From positions 496,001 through 560,000 of the forward strand of contig NZ_BSVB01000001.1 in assembly GCF_030161895.1 (NCBI RefSeq): DNA of 64,000 bases, in the 5' to 3' direction. Below are positions 46,602 to 55,526 of this stretch, in pieces. The notes beneath the pieces are model-generated. The model had not been told where the DNA came from. It saw only the letters and a list, made by a program, of their open reading frames with translations, and did not search any database. This DNA is from Pseudolysinimonas kribbensis (GTDB lineage: Bacteria; Actinomycetota; Actinomycetes; Actinomycetales; Microbacteriaceae). How positions within the stretch are numbered: the stretch's first letter is position 1; every line of letters begins with the position of its first letter. The position numbers and the translations under genes are program-made.

Positions 46602-48311
46602 TCACTCGTCCGGGTCGTCGTCGGTGGGCTCGCCGAGCAGGAGCGCGCCGGCTACCTCGTGCATCCGGCCAGCCTCTATCTCGCGCTTTACGGCCATGCG
46701 CGCGGCGTCCGTCGTGGGCTTGAGCCCCTCGGCTACGAGTCGACGCTGGAACTCGGTGCGCATCACAGCCCCTCCGGTCGCGAGCAGGTTGCGCAGCGCC
46801 ATCACGAGTGTGTCGTCGCCCGCACCCTCGACCGGCACGAGCACGGCGGACGGCGCGACCTGCTTGAAGGCGGCGTGGATTGGCTTGGTGGGCGCCCCGC
46901 TCTTGTCCTTCTGAGTGAGCAGCTTGCGCCGGTCCTGCCCCTTCGAGTCGAGCCGCCAGCAGAGCACTCGATCTACGCCGGCGAAGAGGGCGGTTGACCC
47001 GCGCATGACCTCGGGCTCGCCCTTCCGCGAGTGGTGCAGCACGAGCACCGAACAGCCGTCGGCCGCCTCCTTGATCCGCCCGAGGGCCGCGACGTACGCG
47101 CCCATCTCGGCCGACGAGTTCTCGTCCGCGCCGTTGATAGATCGGCTAAGCGTGTCGATGACGACCAGATCGAAGCCCTCGACGGCGACGTACTCGGCGA
47201 GCGCGAGCGCGCTGGCCTCGTGCAGCAGATTGACCACCCGCGGATATGCGACGAAGCCGGCCGGCGTGGTCGGAAGGCCTCGATGGCTCGCCCATGCGAC
47301 CTCCCGCTTGTGCAGGGTCGCCGCGCCCTCCATGGCCACGTAGAGCACCCGGCCGGGCGGGACCTCGCGGCCGAGCCAGGGAGCCCCGTGGGCGATCGAG
47401 AGCCCCCAGTCGAGCGCGAGGAACGACTTGCCGGTGTACGAGTCGCCGAAGAGGATCGCCAGCTCGCCGCGCCCGAGCACTCCGGCCACCAGCTCGCTCG
47501 TCTCGGTGCCTGCGACGAGGGCTTCGAGCGTGCCCACCGCGGAAGGGTCGAAGAGCCCGAAGCCTCCCTGGGCCTCAAGGAGGGCGCGGGCTCCGTCCAT
47601 GCGTGCGCGCTGCCGACCGGCCTCGATCGTCGCTTGTGCGCTCTGGTATTCGGCGTCGCCGAACGCGTCGGCCAGTTCGACGGCGCGGGCGATGATGTCG
47701 GCCCGGCTGCCGCGCTCCGCGTCCGCAACCTCGGCGCGCGTCATCAGTTCTGCGTACGCCGCCGCCGCCTCGTGGGCTGCCTTGAGTTCGGCGTCGGCCT
47801 GGTCGTGGGCGGCCTCGGCGGCCGGCCGCGCCGACGGGTTGGCGTCCCAGAGAGCCAGGCGTGCGGCCAGCTCGTCGTGCTCCGCCTTCGCTACTCGCCG
47901 GTCGATCGAGCCGACCGCGAGGCGCGCGTCGATGCCCTCGTGAGCGCGCTGCCGGGCGGCGGCCCGAATCTCCCCAGCGCGGCCAAGGAGGCGGGCTGCA
48001 GCCTGATCGTCAGAGGCCATGTGTCCGCGCGCCTCCATCCGCGTGGCGACCGCTTCGGCCCGCTCGATGTCGGTGCGCGGTCCGAGCGCCGCGAGACGGC
48101 GGAGGATAGACGCCTCTTCGGCGGACGTCGGGCCTTCCGAGTCGCACTCCCACTCGGAGCCGGCAGGCAGCATGTCGGCCATGAGGTCGGCGATAGCGGA
48201 CGCCACGAGCGCCTCGGCCTCAGCCTGATCCGCCATGCTCCGACTGTCGGCGCGAGGGCCGTCGAGCACGATGTCTTCCGGGTCGAGGTCAGATTCGGTG
48301 GTCGGGTTCAC
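46602..48311 (-). CDS. RepA-like AAA ATPase of element 2
   Basis: 569 residues. The first 270 are acidic and helical (coiled coil at about 110-220). The ATPase core has Walker A FGDSYTGKSF, LYVAMEGAATLHKREVAWAS, Walker B LVVIDTLSRS and LVLHHSRKGEPEVMRGSTAL, the RepA/DnaB-like pattern shared with the protein at 30909-31940. A short C-terminal region is winged-helix-like. It runs opposite to all other element genes; its promoter would lie in the heptamer region 48312-48730. Confidence 0.8.
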   Translation of the reverse strand: MNPTTESDLDPEDIVLDGPRADSRSMADQAEAEALVASAIADLMADMLPAGSEWECDSEGPTSAEEASILRRLAALGPRTDIERAEAVATRMEARGHMASDDQAAARLLGRAGEIRAAARQRAHEGIDARLAVGSIDRRVAKAEHDELAARLALWDANPSARPAAEAAHDQADAELKAAHEAAAAYAELMTRAEVADAERGSRADIIARAVELADAFGDAEYQSAQATIEAGRQRARMDGARALLEAQGGFGLFDPSAVGTLEALVAGTETSELVAGVLGRGELAILFGDSYTGKSFLALDWGLSIAHGAPWLGREVPPGRVLYVAMEGAATLHKREVAWASHRGLPTTPAGFVAYPRVVNLLHEASALALAEYVAVEGFDLVVIDTLSRSINGADENSSAEMGAYVAALGRIKEAADGCSVLVLHHSRKGEPEVMRGSTALFAGVDRVLCWRLDSKGQDRRKLLTQKDKSGAPTKPIHAAFKQVAPSAVLVPVEGAGDDTLVMALRNLLATGGAVMRTEFQRRLVAEGLKPTTDAARMAVKREIEAGRMHEVAGALLLGEPTDDDPDE

Positions 48312-48543
48312 GGCGGGGGTCCTAACGGGAAGAGACCAGCACCCGGCGCGAGTGCTCCACTACTCGCAGGGGTGCTGGTCCCGGCTTCTGGACGGCCCTC
48401 GAAGGTGGAGCTTCGGACCGTGATTCCACGCTGACAGGTCGGCGGTCTATTCGCAAGAAATCGCCTTCTGACCGGGCATTCTCTGCATGTTGCTATATGC
48501 AGATAATACGAAACTGGCGGTTTCTGGCGTTCCGAGGCCAAAA

Positions 48544-48709
48544 CCGAACAGACCGAACATGGGCTGTTGTTCGCCCTGTTCGCCGCTCGTCGGGCCGTTC
48601 GGTCAAAACCCCCGTGATCACGGGCATTTTCAGGGGTGAACACGGCTCCGCCGCACCGAACAACAGACCCCCTCTTTAAAGAGGGGGCATGTTCGTTTCG
48701 GCTGTTCGG
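48544..48709. repeat. Heptamer array in the 420-bp gene-free region of element 2
   Basis: CCGAACA at 48544, 48553 and 48656; TGTTCG(C/G/T) at 48568, 48577, 48690 and 48703. The first four form direct pair then inverted pair, both with 9-base spacing. The rest of 48312-48730 contains no gene that I can see. Candidate origin iterons or operators for the divergent RepA-like gene and gene 48731. Confidence 0.65.
48668..48687. promoter_or_regulatory. 20-bp perfect palindrome
   Basis: CCCCCTCTTT/AAAGAGGGGG, inside the heptamer array and about 45 bases before gene 48731. Could be a repressor site or a hairpin. Confidence 0.5.
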
Positions 48710-48730
48710 GGCAGATCCATAATTTGAGGC

Positions 48731-49117
48731 ATGGTTGACGGCCGCAGAGAGGTGCTTCTCGACACCGACGGTGCCTACCGCACCCTCTGGAACATCCCGG
48801 GGAAGAACGACCACGGCTGGGACACTCAGCGCATCGGCGATTGCGTCATCCTGCTCAAGCCCGACCTGCGCAACGGCTACTACCGACGTGCGGTTCAGGG
48901 CTGGGTCAACGGCTACTGCGTCGGATTCCTCGGCAACACTGAGGCCGCCTACTACCAACCCGAGATTCTTCGCCTCGCGTACGCCGGTATCGACCTCGTG
49001 TGCAAGGGCAGGTTGCTCAGTCATAGCGGCGATCGGCGAGCCCTCTATGAGCACCTCACCAAAGCCCAGCTTGAGCGCTGGGTAGACCGGCAGCTCCATC
49101 GAGTCGCCGACAAATAG
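48731..49117 (+). CDS. Unknown protein, possibly HIRAN-like
   Basis: 128 residues. The middle reads VQGWVNGYCVGFLGNTEAAY and LRLAYAGIDLVCKGRL, which recalls the HIRAN DNA-binding fold (a GYLP-like strand and a Cys-Gly pair), but the match is weak. First plus-strand gene after the heptamer region, with CATAAT at a -10 position just upstream. Confidence 0.5.
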   Translation: MVDGRREVLLDTDGAYRTLWNIPGKNDHGWDTQRIGDCVILLKPDLRNGYYRRAVQGWVNGYCVGFLGNTEAAYYQPEILRLAYAGIDLVCKGRLLSHSGDRRALYEHLTKAQLERWVDRQLHRVADK

Positions 49118-49207
49118 GGCCACCGGGGCCTTCTTGAAGCTGGACGTTTCCTGGGTGTAACCTGAGAGCAACCTCAATCGAGGCCAGCGCTCCTCTCCTG
49201 GCGCGGC

Positions 49208-49246
49208 GGCCCCGGCGCAGTTGCTGACACTCTCGCGCCGGGGGCC
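49208..49246 (+). other. GC-rich hairpin in the leader of the packaging operon
   Basis: GGCCCCGGCGC pairs with GCGCCGGGGGCC (11 bp, one bulge, 16-base loop), followed by a pyrimidine run. It lies 27 bases before the GTG of the first gene, much like the hairpin at 29949-29992 of element 1. Confidence 0.55.
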
Positions 49247-49273
49247 GTCTCTCTCGCTCGAAAGGCGCCCCTC

Positions 49274-49489
49274 GTGCTCTCCGAAGCTCTCGCCCGCGTG
49301 GTCGAGCTGCAGGCCGCGCTCGCGCGTATCGACGCCGCGCTCGACGACGCCGGCATGGTCTGGCTGGCCACCTCCGTCCCCGGGGACTCCCTCGACGTCG
49401 CCTACACCTCGGGCCGCGAGCGGCTCGAAGCCATGCGGGCCGCGCTGCAGGGCGAGCTTGCGCTCGTGCGCATGGGGGCGCCTCTGTGA
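49274..49489 (+). CDS. Small helical protein of unknown function
   Basis: 71 residues from GTG 49274. Starts LSEALARVVELQAALARIDA, a clear amphipathic helix. First gene of a chain of overlapping genes up to HNH. No family recognised. Confidence 0.5.
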   Translation: MLSEALARVVELQAALARIDAALDDAGMVWLATSVPGDSLDVAYTSGRERLEAMRAALQGELALVRMGAPL

Positions 49490-49932
49490 AGGCTCGAAAG
49501 TGCGCGAGCTGTGGCGCCTCAATCGCGCACCGGGTCGCTAGCGCTCAATACTGCGAGGCGTGCGCCGAGAGGCGGAATCATGCGAGCCAGGCGGCGACCG
49601 AGAGACGCAAGGGGCTCGGCGTGTTCCGTGCTGGCCCCGTGGTATTCGACTGGGACGGCCTCGTGTCCGTTGCTCGATGCGAGTCGTGCTTTGACTGGGT
49701 TCGCTTCAAGATCGGCGGCCCGAACGGCGCGGCGGCAGTGGCGCATGCGCGTATTGCGCACGGCTTCACCGGCCACGCGATGCCGCTGGCAGAGCGCAGC
49801 GCGCACAACGCGTGCACAGCGTGCGGCCTGCGCCCGCGCCGCGGCCGACGAGACGGGCTGTGCTCCGTCTGCCACCTCGTTCAGGTTCGAGAGCGTGCGG
49901 CGCGCGTGCGGGCCGAGAGGGCTGCAGCATGA
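49486..49932 (+). CDS. Multi-zinc-knuckle protein
   Basis: 148 residues with at least three CxxC units: KCASCGAS, YCEACAERRNH, ARCESCFDWV with a following H-x5-H, and CTACGLRPR ... LCSVCH. Probably a zinc-held DNA- or RNA-binding protein. ATGA-type overlaps join it to the neighbours. Confidence 0.6.
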   Translation: MKARKCASCGASIAHRVASAQYCEACAERRNHASQAATERRKGLGVFRAGPVVFDWDGLVSVARCESCFDWVRFKIGGPNGAAAVAHARIAHGFTGHAMPLAERSAHNACTACGLRPRRGRRDGLCSVCHLVQVRERAARVRAERAAA

Positions 49933-50213
49933 GCGGCGACCGCCCGCGCCTCTGGATCGAAGAGGCTAGCCCGGCCTTCGGCTGGGCGCTCGTCGTCTGC
50001 GAACACTGCGACCGTAGATGGTTCCCGGTGATGGAGCCGCGCGCGTTCGCCGAGCGACACGCGTGGGAGCACACCAACGCCGCGGGGCTGCCCGTGCGCG
50101 TCTGGGACGAGGCGGAGCTGGTCTGTGCCGAGCCGGGCTGCCGGCGTCGAGCCGTGTATGCGGACGCGCTCTGTCGGGCGTGTCACGTCCGCGTGAGGCG
50201 GGCAGCGGCATGA
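49929..50213 (+). CDS. Small Cys-rich protein
   Basis: 94 residues: VVCEHCDRRWFPV with an H-x3-H, then LVCAEPGCRRRAVYADALCR. Like the previous gene, a zinc-type protein; the two may be diverged copies of one unit. Overlaps on both sides. Confidence 0.55.
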   Translation: MSGDRPRLWIEEASPAFGWALVVCEHCDRRWFPVMEPRAFAERHAWEHTNAAGLPVRVWDEAELVCAEPGCRRRAVYADALCRACHVRVRRAAA

Positions 50214-50476
50214 GCAAGGGGTCGAGTCGAGGGAGCGGATGGGAGCGGCTACGGCTCGCGTGTCTCGAGCGCGACGGCTGGGTGTGCACCTACTGCGGCA
50301 AGGCGCTCGAAGGAGACGACGCCACCGCTGATCACGTCACCCCGAGGGAGGCGGGTGGCAGGGACGAGATGACGAACCTCGTAGCGGCATGCCGCACTTG
50401 CAACGGCCGTAAGAGCGACCGCGAACTGATGCGCGTCGACTGGTTCAACACGCGATGGCTGGCAGCGAGAGCATGA
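50210..50476 (+). CDS. HNH endonuclease (packaging type)
   Basis: 88 residues: LACLERDGWVCTYCGKALEG, then TADHVTPREAGGRDEMTNLV and CRTCNGRKSDREL. A classical phage HNH nuclease that lies before the terminase genes and helps TerL in cos-type packaging. Intact. Confidence 0.9.
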   Translation: MSKGSSRGSGWERLRLACLERDGWVCTYCGKALEGDDATADHVTPREAGGRDEMTNLVAACRTCNGRKSDRELMRVDWFNTRWLAARA

Positions 50477-50565
50477 CGTTCCTTCACGCTCTCCGAGCTC
50501 ACCCCCGCCCCCAACTCTCTTTTGCACGCAAAGCCCTCAACACTTCAACAGAACGGATCGAAACC

Positions 50566-50817
50566 GTGACGAACTCCCCCGACGCCACCATGGTCGACGC
50601 CACCGAGGCCATGATCGAGGCTGCCGACTCATGGCTCACCCCACTGGACGCTCCGGCCGTCGCTCAGCTCCGCATCCTCGCCCGCCAGCTCGACACCGAG
50701 GCCACGGCGGCGCTCGCTACGAGCTACGGCACGGCCTACCGGGCCCTGATCCGCCGCGCTCCCTTGCCTGCCGGAGGCGACGAGTTGGAAGCCCTCCTGC
50801 GGGAGGCGACGGATTGA
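50566..50817 (+). CDS. Terminase small subunit-like protein
   Basis: 83 residues from GTG 50566. Helical: MVDATEAMIEAADSWLTPLD, AVAQLRILARQLDTEATAAL. It stands where TerS is expected, between HNH and TerL, and has a compact TerS-like helical pattern; the sequence itself is not diagnostic. Confidence 0.55.
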   Translation: MTNSPDATMVDATEAMIEAADSWLTPLDAPAVAQLRILARQLDTEATAALATSYGTAYRALIRRAPLPAGGDELEALLREATD

Positions 50818-50822
50818 ATCCC

Positions 50823-51242
50823 TTATCCGCGATCGATCGTGGACGCCGTTGCCTCGCCTCTCAAGTACTTGAAGATGTGATCGGCTACGTCGTTGGCTAC
50901 GGCGAGTTTGGACGAGGCGTCGTTCCCCTCTCGCAAGCGCTGCACGGAGAAGCGTACGTACTCGGCGACAAGAGCCTCCCCGGACCGAAGCTTCGATATC
51001 AGGCGGCTGGCGGCCCGGTTCAAGTCCACCGTCTCGCGCCAACGGTCTGCCGACGAGTAGTTCGCCAGCGTATCGACGAACGCAATCGCAGCGTCATAGC
51101 GCTCGGCTTCAACCTGCCGCAGGCGCTTCTTTTCGCGCTCGTGCCGCTGCGCACGCGACTGCAGCAGGTTCGGGAGTGCCCCAACGAATGCGCCGACCAC
51201 CGCCGAGCCGGCGCTGACTACCGCAATCCAGAACGGGTTCAT
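50823..51242 (-). CDS. Membrane-anchored coiled-coil protein, counter-oriented (moron-like)
   Basis: 139 residues on the minus strand between terS and terL. One N-terminal helix (FWIAVVSAGSAVVGAFVGAL), then a basic coiled coil (RAQRHEREKKRLRQVEAERY) and a soluble helical domain. The opposite direction implies its own promoter and expression in the lysogen. Similar layouts are found in superinfection-exclusion and abortive-infection proteins. Confidence 0.65.
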   Translation of the reverse strand: MNPFWIAVVSAGSAVVGAFVGALPNLLQSRAQRHEREKKRLRQVEAERYDAAIAFVDTLANYSSADRWRETVDLNRAASRLISKLRSGEALVAEYVRFSVQRLREGNDASSKLAVANDVADHIFKYLRGEATASTIDRG

Positions 51243-51271
51243 GCTCGAACCGTAGTGGGGCGGATCGGTCG

Positions 51272-52726
51272 ATGACAGGCCCCGTCGCCGCGTGGCCTCC
51301 CTCACGATTTACTCGCTCCCTCGCCGCCTCCTTCCCCTCGCTCTACGACCGCTACGCGCGCGTCGTCGCGGTGGTCTGGCGGGTGGCGTTCGGGTACGAG
51401 CCCGAGGGGTGGCAGACCGCGCTACTCCGCGCCCTCCTTGAGCAGTTCCCCGCGGGCCATCCGCGCGCCGGCCAACTCCGCTACCGACAGGTGCTCGTCA
51501 GCCTCGGCCGCCAGAACGGCAAGACCGAGGTCGCGGCCATCCTCGGCCTCATCGGCCTGCTCCGCTCGGTAGATGCCGTAGTGGTCGGGATCGCGTCGAC
51601 CGTCGAGCAGGCCAACCTCATCTATAAGCGCACCCTCGAGGCGATCACCCGCAACGGCTCCCTTGCCACGCGGTTCCGAGTGTCCGGCACGCGCGGCATC
51701 CGATCGAACGCGGGCAGCGGCGAGTACCGCCTCAAGCCGAGCAAGTCGGCAGCGCTGCAAGGCATCCCGCTCGACCTGGGGCTCGTGGATGAGCTGCATC
51801 TGCTCCGCGCCGAGGTCTGGGCCGACCTTGTGAACGGAACCGGCGCGCGCCCTAACGCGCTCGTCGTCGGCGTGACGACTGCGGGCGACGCTAGCTCCAC
51901 GATGCTCCTTCGCCTCTACAAGCTCGCCGCCGAGGCCATCGCGGCCGACCCGAACGGCAACCGCTTCGGTGCGTTCGTCTGGGAGGCGCCGAACGACGCG
52001 ATCCCCGAGGGCGACGCCGAGTTCCTGACCTGGCTCAAGCACGCCAATCCATCGCTCGCGTCCGGGCGACGTGACGCCGAGGTTGCCATCGCCGACGCCC
52101 GCTCCCTGCCGCCCGCCGACGTCCTCCGCTACCTCGGCAACAGGTTCCTGTCGGGCGTCGCGTCACCCTTCATCGAGCCGACCAAATGGGCCGCGCAGAC
52201 CCGCCCAGCGGGAGCCGATTGGCCGCAGGGTGTACGACCCGTGTTCACCTTCGAGCGCACCCCAGACTGGGCGTTCGGTTCCATCGTCGCAACCGGCAAG
52301 GACGACGCGGGCCGCATCCACTCCGAGCTGGTCGCCTCCCTCGTCGCGCCGACGCTTGAACGGTTTGTCGCGGCGGCGGTTGCGCTGAACCGTCACACCC
52401 CGCAGGCGTTCGCCATGGACCGCTATGCGCTCGGCGACCTTGCAACCGAGCTCAAGCGGCGCGGCATGCCGGTGCGCATCGGGACTCATGCCGACGCCAT
52501 CAACGCCGCGAGCATGCTCTACGCGAAGATCGCGCGCCGCGAGTTCGAGCACGCGGGCGACGCGCTCCTTACTCAGCAGATCCCGCACGCGATCCGCAAG
52601 AACATCGGCGACAGCTATCGGATCGCCCGCGCGGGCAGCGCCGTCGCAATCGATGCCGTGCTCGCCACCGCGCTCGGTGTGCTGGTCGCCGAGACGACCG
52701 CCGACGCCGGATTGCAGGTCTTCTAA
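51272..52726 (+). CDS. Terminase large subunit
   Basis: 484 residues. Walker A-like VSLGRQNGKTEVAAILG at about 77-93, Walker B LGLVDELHLL at about 169-178, and a C-terminal nuclease region with AMDRYALGDLATELKRRG. It is the ATP-driven motor that packs DNA into the head. Length is normal for small HK97-like actinophages. Confidence 0.92.
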   Translation: MTGPVAAWPPSRFTRSLAASFPSLYDRYARVVAVVWRVAFGYEPEGWQTALLRALLEQFPAGHPRAGQLRYRQVLVSLGRQNGKTEVAAILGLIGLLRSVDAVVVGIASTVEQANLIYKRTLEAITRNGSLATRFRVSGTRGIRSNAGSGEYRLKPSKSAALQGIPLDLGLVDELHLLRAEVWADLVNGTGARPNALVVGVTTAGDASSTMLLRLYKLAAEAIAADPNGNRFGAFVWEAPNDAIPEGDAEFLTWLKHANPSLASGRRDAEVAIADARSLPPADVLRYLGNRFLSGVASPFIEPTKWAAQTRPAGADWPQGVRPVFTFERTPDWAFGSIVATGKDDAGRIHSELVASLVAPTLERFVAAAVALNRHTPQAFAMDRYALGDLATELKRRGMPVRIGTHADAINAASMLYAKIARREFEHAGDALLTQQIPHAIRKNIGDSYRIARAGSAVAIDAVLATALGVLVAETTADAGLQVF

Positions 52727-52781
52727 GGCGAGCATCTGTGTGAACTCTGGATGTTCACTCAACGTGCGTTGAATGGTTCCT

Positions 52782-53908
52782 ATGGGACTTCGGAGCTGGC
52801 TCGGGCTGGCCGCTCCGCAGTCCCGTACCGGGTCAGACACTGGCGGCGGCGTGCTCCTCCGAGCCGCGCCGCCGCTAGTGCGACCGTCACCTCGGGCCAG
52901 GCGCTCGGGCTGTCCACCGTCTACCGGGCCGTCTCCATCCGCACCACCGCGGCCCGCCAGCTCTCCATTGACGTGCATCGCGGCGGCACGATCATCGACT
53001 CCCCCGCGATCATCCGTCGGCCCGACGTCGACTCGTCGTTGCCGGTCTTCATCGAGCGGACCGTCGTCAGCCTGAACTTGACCGGCAATGCGTTCTGGCG
53101 CATTCGTCGGAACTCGATCGGCCAGGTCGTGACCCTCGAGGCGCTGAATCCGCACGACGTGCAGATTGACGTGACCGCCTCCGGCCGCGTCACGGGCTAC
53201 GGGTATCAGGGCCAGGCGCTCGGCGTCGAGGACGTCAAGCACCTCGCCCGCCTCCGCGTGCCCGGCACGCCCTACGGCCTCGGGCCGATCCAGGCCGCGC
53301 AGGCCGAGCTACGCGGCGCGATCGACCTCCGCGACTACGCGGCCAACTGGATCGCCAGCGGCGACGTACCGAGCGGCATCCTCCGGTCCGATCAGCAGCT
53401 CACGCCCGAGCAAGCCACCGACGTCCGCACCCGCTGGGAGACGACTCGCGGCGGCAAGCGCGGCGTCGCAGTGCTCGGCAGCGGGATGAGCTACACCCCG
53501 ATCTTCCTCAGCCCCGCCGACGCCCAGTTCATCGAGTCTCAGAACTTCACGACGACGCAGATCGCCCGCCTCTTCGGCGTGCCCGCCTCCCTCATGCTCG
53601 CCAGCACGGAGGGCGCGCCGACCACCTACCAGAACGTCGCGCAGGACTGGCTCGGCTTCGTCCGCTTCGGCCTCATGGAGGACCTCAGCGAGATTGAGGA
53701 CGCGCTCACCGACCTCCTGCCGCGCGGCCAGTTCGCCCGCTTCAACCTCGAGGTGCTGCTCCGCTCCGACACCACCACCCGCTACGCCACCTACAAGGTC
53801 GCGCTCGAGGCGGGCTTCATGACGGTCGCCGAGGTCCGCGCCATCGAGAACCTGCCGCCCCTCGCGGGCGCTCCCACCGCCGATCCTCAAGGAGCCGCCG
53901 CCGCATGA
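52782..53908 (+). CDS. HK97-family portal protein, one frameshift
   Basis: About 376 residues. ATG 52782 gives MGLRSWLGLAAPQSRTGSD; near 52870 the frame changes (one lost base) and continues SGQALGLSTVYRAVSIRTTA, a typical portal start, with LNPHDVQI, HLARLRVPGTPYGLGPIQAA and MLASTEGAPTTYQNVAQDW. The portal is the ring through which DNA enters and leaves the head. The stop overlaps the capsid gene (ATGA). Confidence 0.9.
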
Positions 53909-55524
53909 CCGCGCCCGACCTCACCAAACCGCAGCAGCGCTCCTTCGAGGCGCGCGCCGCACTCAGCGACGCCACTGACGGCGAGCGGATAGTCGCCGGC
54001 ATCGCGGTGCCTTTCGGCGACCCGATCCTCGTGCAGTCGTGGGGCGACGCATGGCGCGAGCAGTTCACCAAGGCAACCGTCTTCGACGGCGCCGAGCGGG
54101 CATTGCTCGCATGGCGTCACGGCGATGTGATCGGCAAGCTCACGACCGCCGAGAGCGAGGACGACGGCCTCCGCATCGAGGCGCGCATCTCCCAGACCGC
54201 GCTCGGCGACGAGGCGTACACGCTCGCCCGTGACGGCGTGATCGACCGCTTCTCGATCGGCTTCGTTCCCGTCGAGTACAGCACCGAGGCGCAAGCCGAC
54301 GGGACTGACCTCGTGACGTACACGCGGGTCCAGCTCCTCGAGGTGAGCCTCGTCCCCTGGCCCGCCTACGACGCCGCCGAGGTGTCCGAGGTCCGCAGCA
54401 GCAACCCCACCGCAACTCCCCCGCTCGAAAGGAGCACCCCCGCAGTGACTGACGCCATCGTCACCCCCGCCGACCTCGCCGAGGTCCGCACGTCGATCGA
54501 GGACCTGACTCGTTCCGTCGCCACCCTCTCCGTCCGCGATCGTGAGCCCGCGGCTCCCGACACCCGCTCGGCGGGCGAGGTGCTCCGCGCGATCGTCTCG
54601 GGCGACGAGGCGACCGTGCGCGCCTACAACGCGCTCTATGAGCGTCGGGACTACGCGGGCGGCACGACCGCGGACGCCGTGGTCAAGCCGGGATGGGTCG
54701 GCGACCTGACGCGCATCTTCGACGCCAGCTCGGGCGTCCTCGCGGCCTCCTTCTCGACCGGCACGCTCCCCGCGACCGGCAACTCGATCGAGTTCGCCGA
54801 GCTGTCCACGAACACGCTCTCGGTCGCCGAGCAGGCCGCCGAGGGCGACGACATCGCCGCGGGCAAGGTCACGATCGATACGCGCACCGCGCCGGTGAAG
54901 ACCTACGCCGGATCGACCACGCTGACCCGTCAGGAGGTCGAGCGCTCGACGGTCGGCGTGCTCGACACGTCGCTCAACGGCCTCGCCATCGCGGCCGGCG
55001 CGCGCCGCAAGGCGTACCTGCGTGCAGCGTTCGCGGCGCTGGTGACCGCCAATGCGGCCATCGCTGACAACGGCGGCGTGGTCGTGCTGGGCGCGACCCT
55101 GGCGGCCGCGACCGCGGACAACTGGGAGAGCGCTCTCATCGACGCTGCGATCAAGTTCGAGGCGCTCAACCTCCCGGTCGAGCGGATGATCGTCTCGGGC
55201 TCGGTGTTCAAGAAGCTCCGCGGCCTCACCGTCGCGGGCGAGCGCGTGTTCCAGACCGCCAAGGACAACGCGAGCGGCACCCTCGACCTCCCGGGCCTCT
55301 CGGGAGACTTCGCGGGGCTGCCGGTGCTGCTGGACTCGGGCCAGTCGGGCGATAGCGCCGTGTTCACCAACTCGCTCGCCATCCGGCAGTACAACTCGCC
55401 GCTCGTGTCGCTCTCGGACGAGGCGATTTCGAACCTCTCCAAGAGCTTCGCGGTCTACGCGTACGGCGCTACCGCGGCCGAGATTCCCGCGGCCGTCGTG
55501 CCGGTCAAGCTCGCCGCGAACTGA
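53905..55524 (+). CDS. Fused prohead protease and HK97-fold major capsid protein
   Basis: 539 residues. The first about 165 are a U35-type prohead protease (GIAVPFGDP, LLAWRHGDVIGKL, DRFSIGFVPVEYS, LEVSLVPWPAYDAAEV). After a linker and a coiled coil (about 180-215) comes the capsid: AGGTTADAVVKPGWVGDLTR, VLDTSLNGLAIAAGARRKAY, and a beta-rich end. Such fusions occur in a few compact actinophages; the capsid part also acts as its own scaffold. Confidence 0.9.
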   Translation: MTAPDLTKPQQRSFEARAALSDATDGERIVAGIAVPFGDPILVQSWGDAWREQFTKATVFDGAERALLAWRHGDVIGKLTTAESEDDGLRIEARISQTALGDEAYTLARDGVIDRFSIGFVPVEYSTEAQADGTDLVTYTRVQLLEVSLVPWPAYDAAEVSEVRSSNPTATPPLERSTPAVTDAIVTPADLAEVRTSIEDLTRSVATLSVRDREPAAPDTRSAGEVLRAIVSGDEATVRAYNALYERRDYAGGTTADAVVKPGWVGDLTRIFDASSGVLAASFSTGTLPATGNSIEFAELSTNTLSVAEQAAEGDDIAAGKVTIDTRTAPVKTYAGSTTLTRQEVERSTVGVLDTSLNGLAIAAGARRKAYLRAAFAALVTANAAIADNGGVVVLGATLAAATADNWESALIDAAIKFEALNLPVERMIVSGSVFKKLRGLTVAGERVFQTAKDNASGTLDLPGLSGDFAGLPVLLDSGQSGDSAVFTNSLAIRQYNSPLVSLSDEAISNLSKSFAVYAYGATAAEIPAAVVPVKLAAN

Positions 55525-55526
55525 CG

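Noticed and set aside
50249..50527. Minus-strand frame opposite the HNH gene as an antisense gene
   Set aside because: No ribosome site and shadow composition; the HNH gene is certain.
53905..55524. Gene transfer agent cluster
   Set aside because: A dedicated serine integrase and clean att sites in tadA show a mobile prophage; GTA clusters have no integrase.
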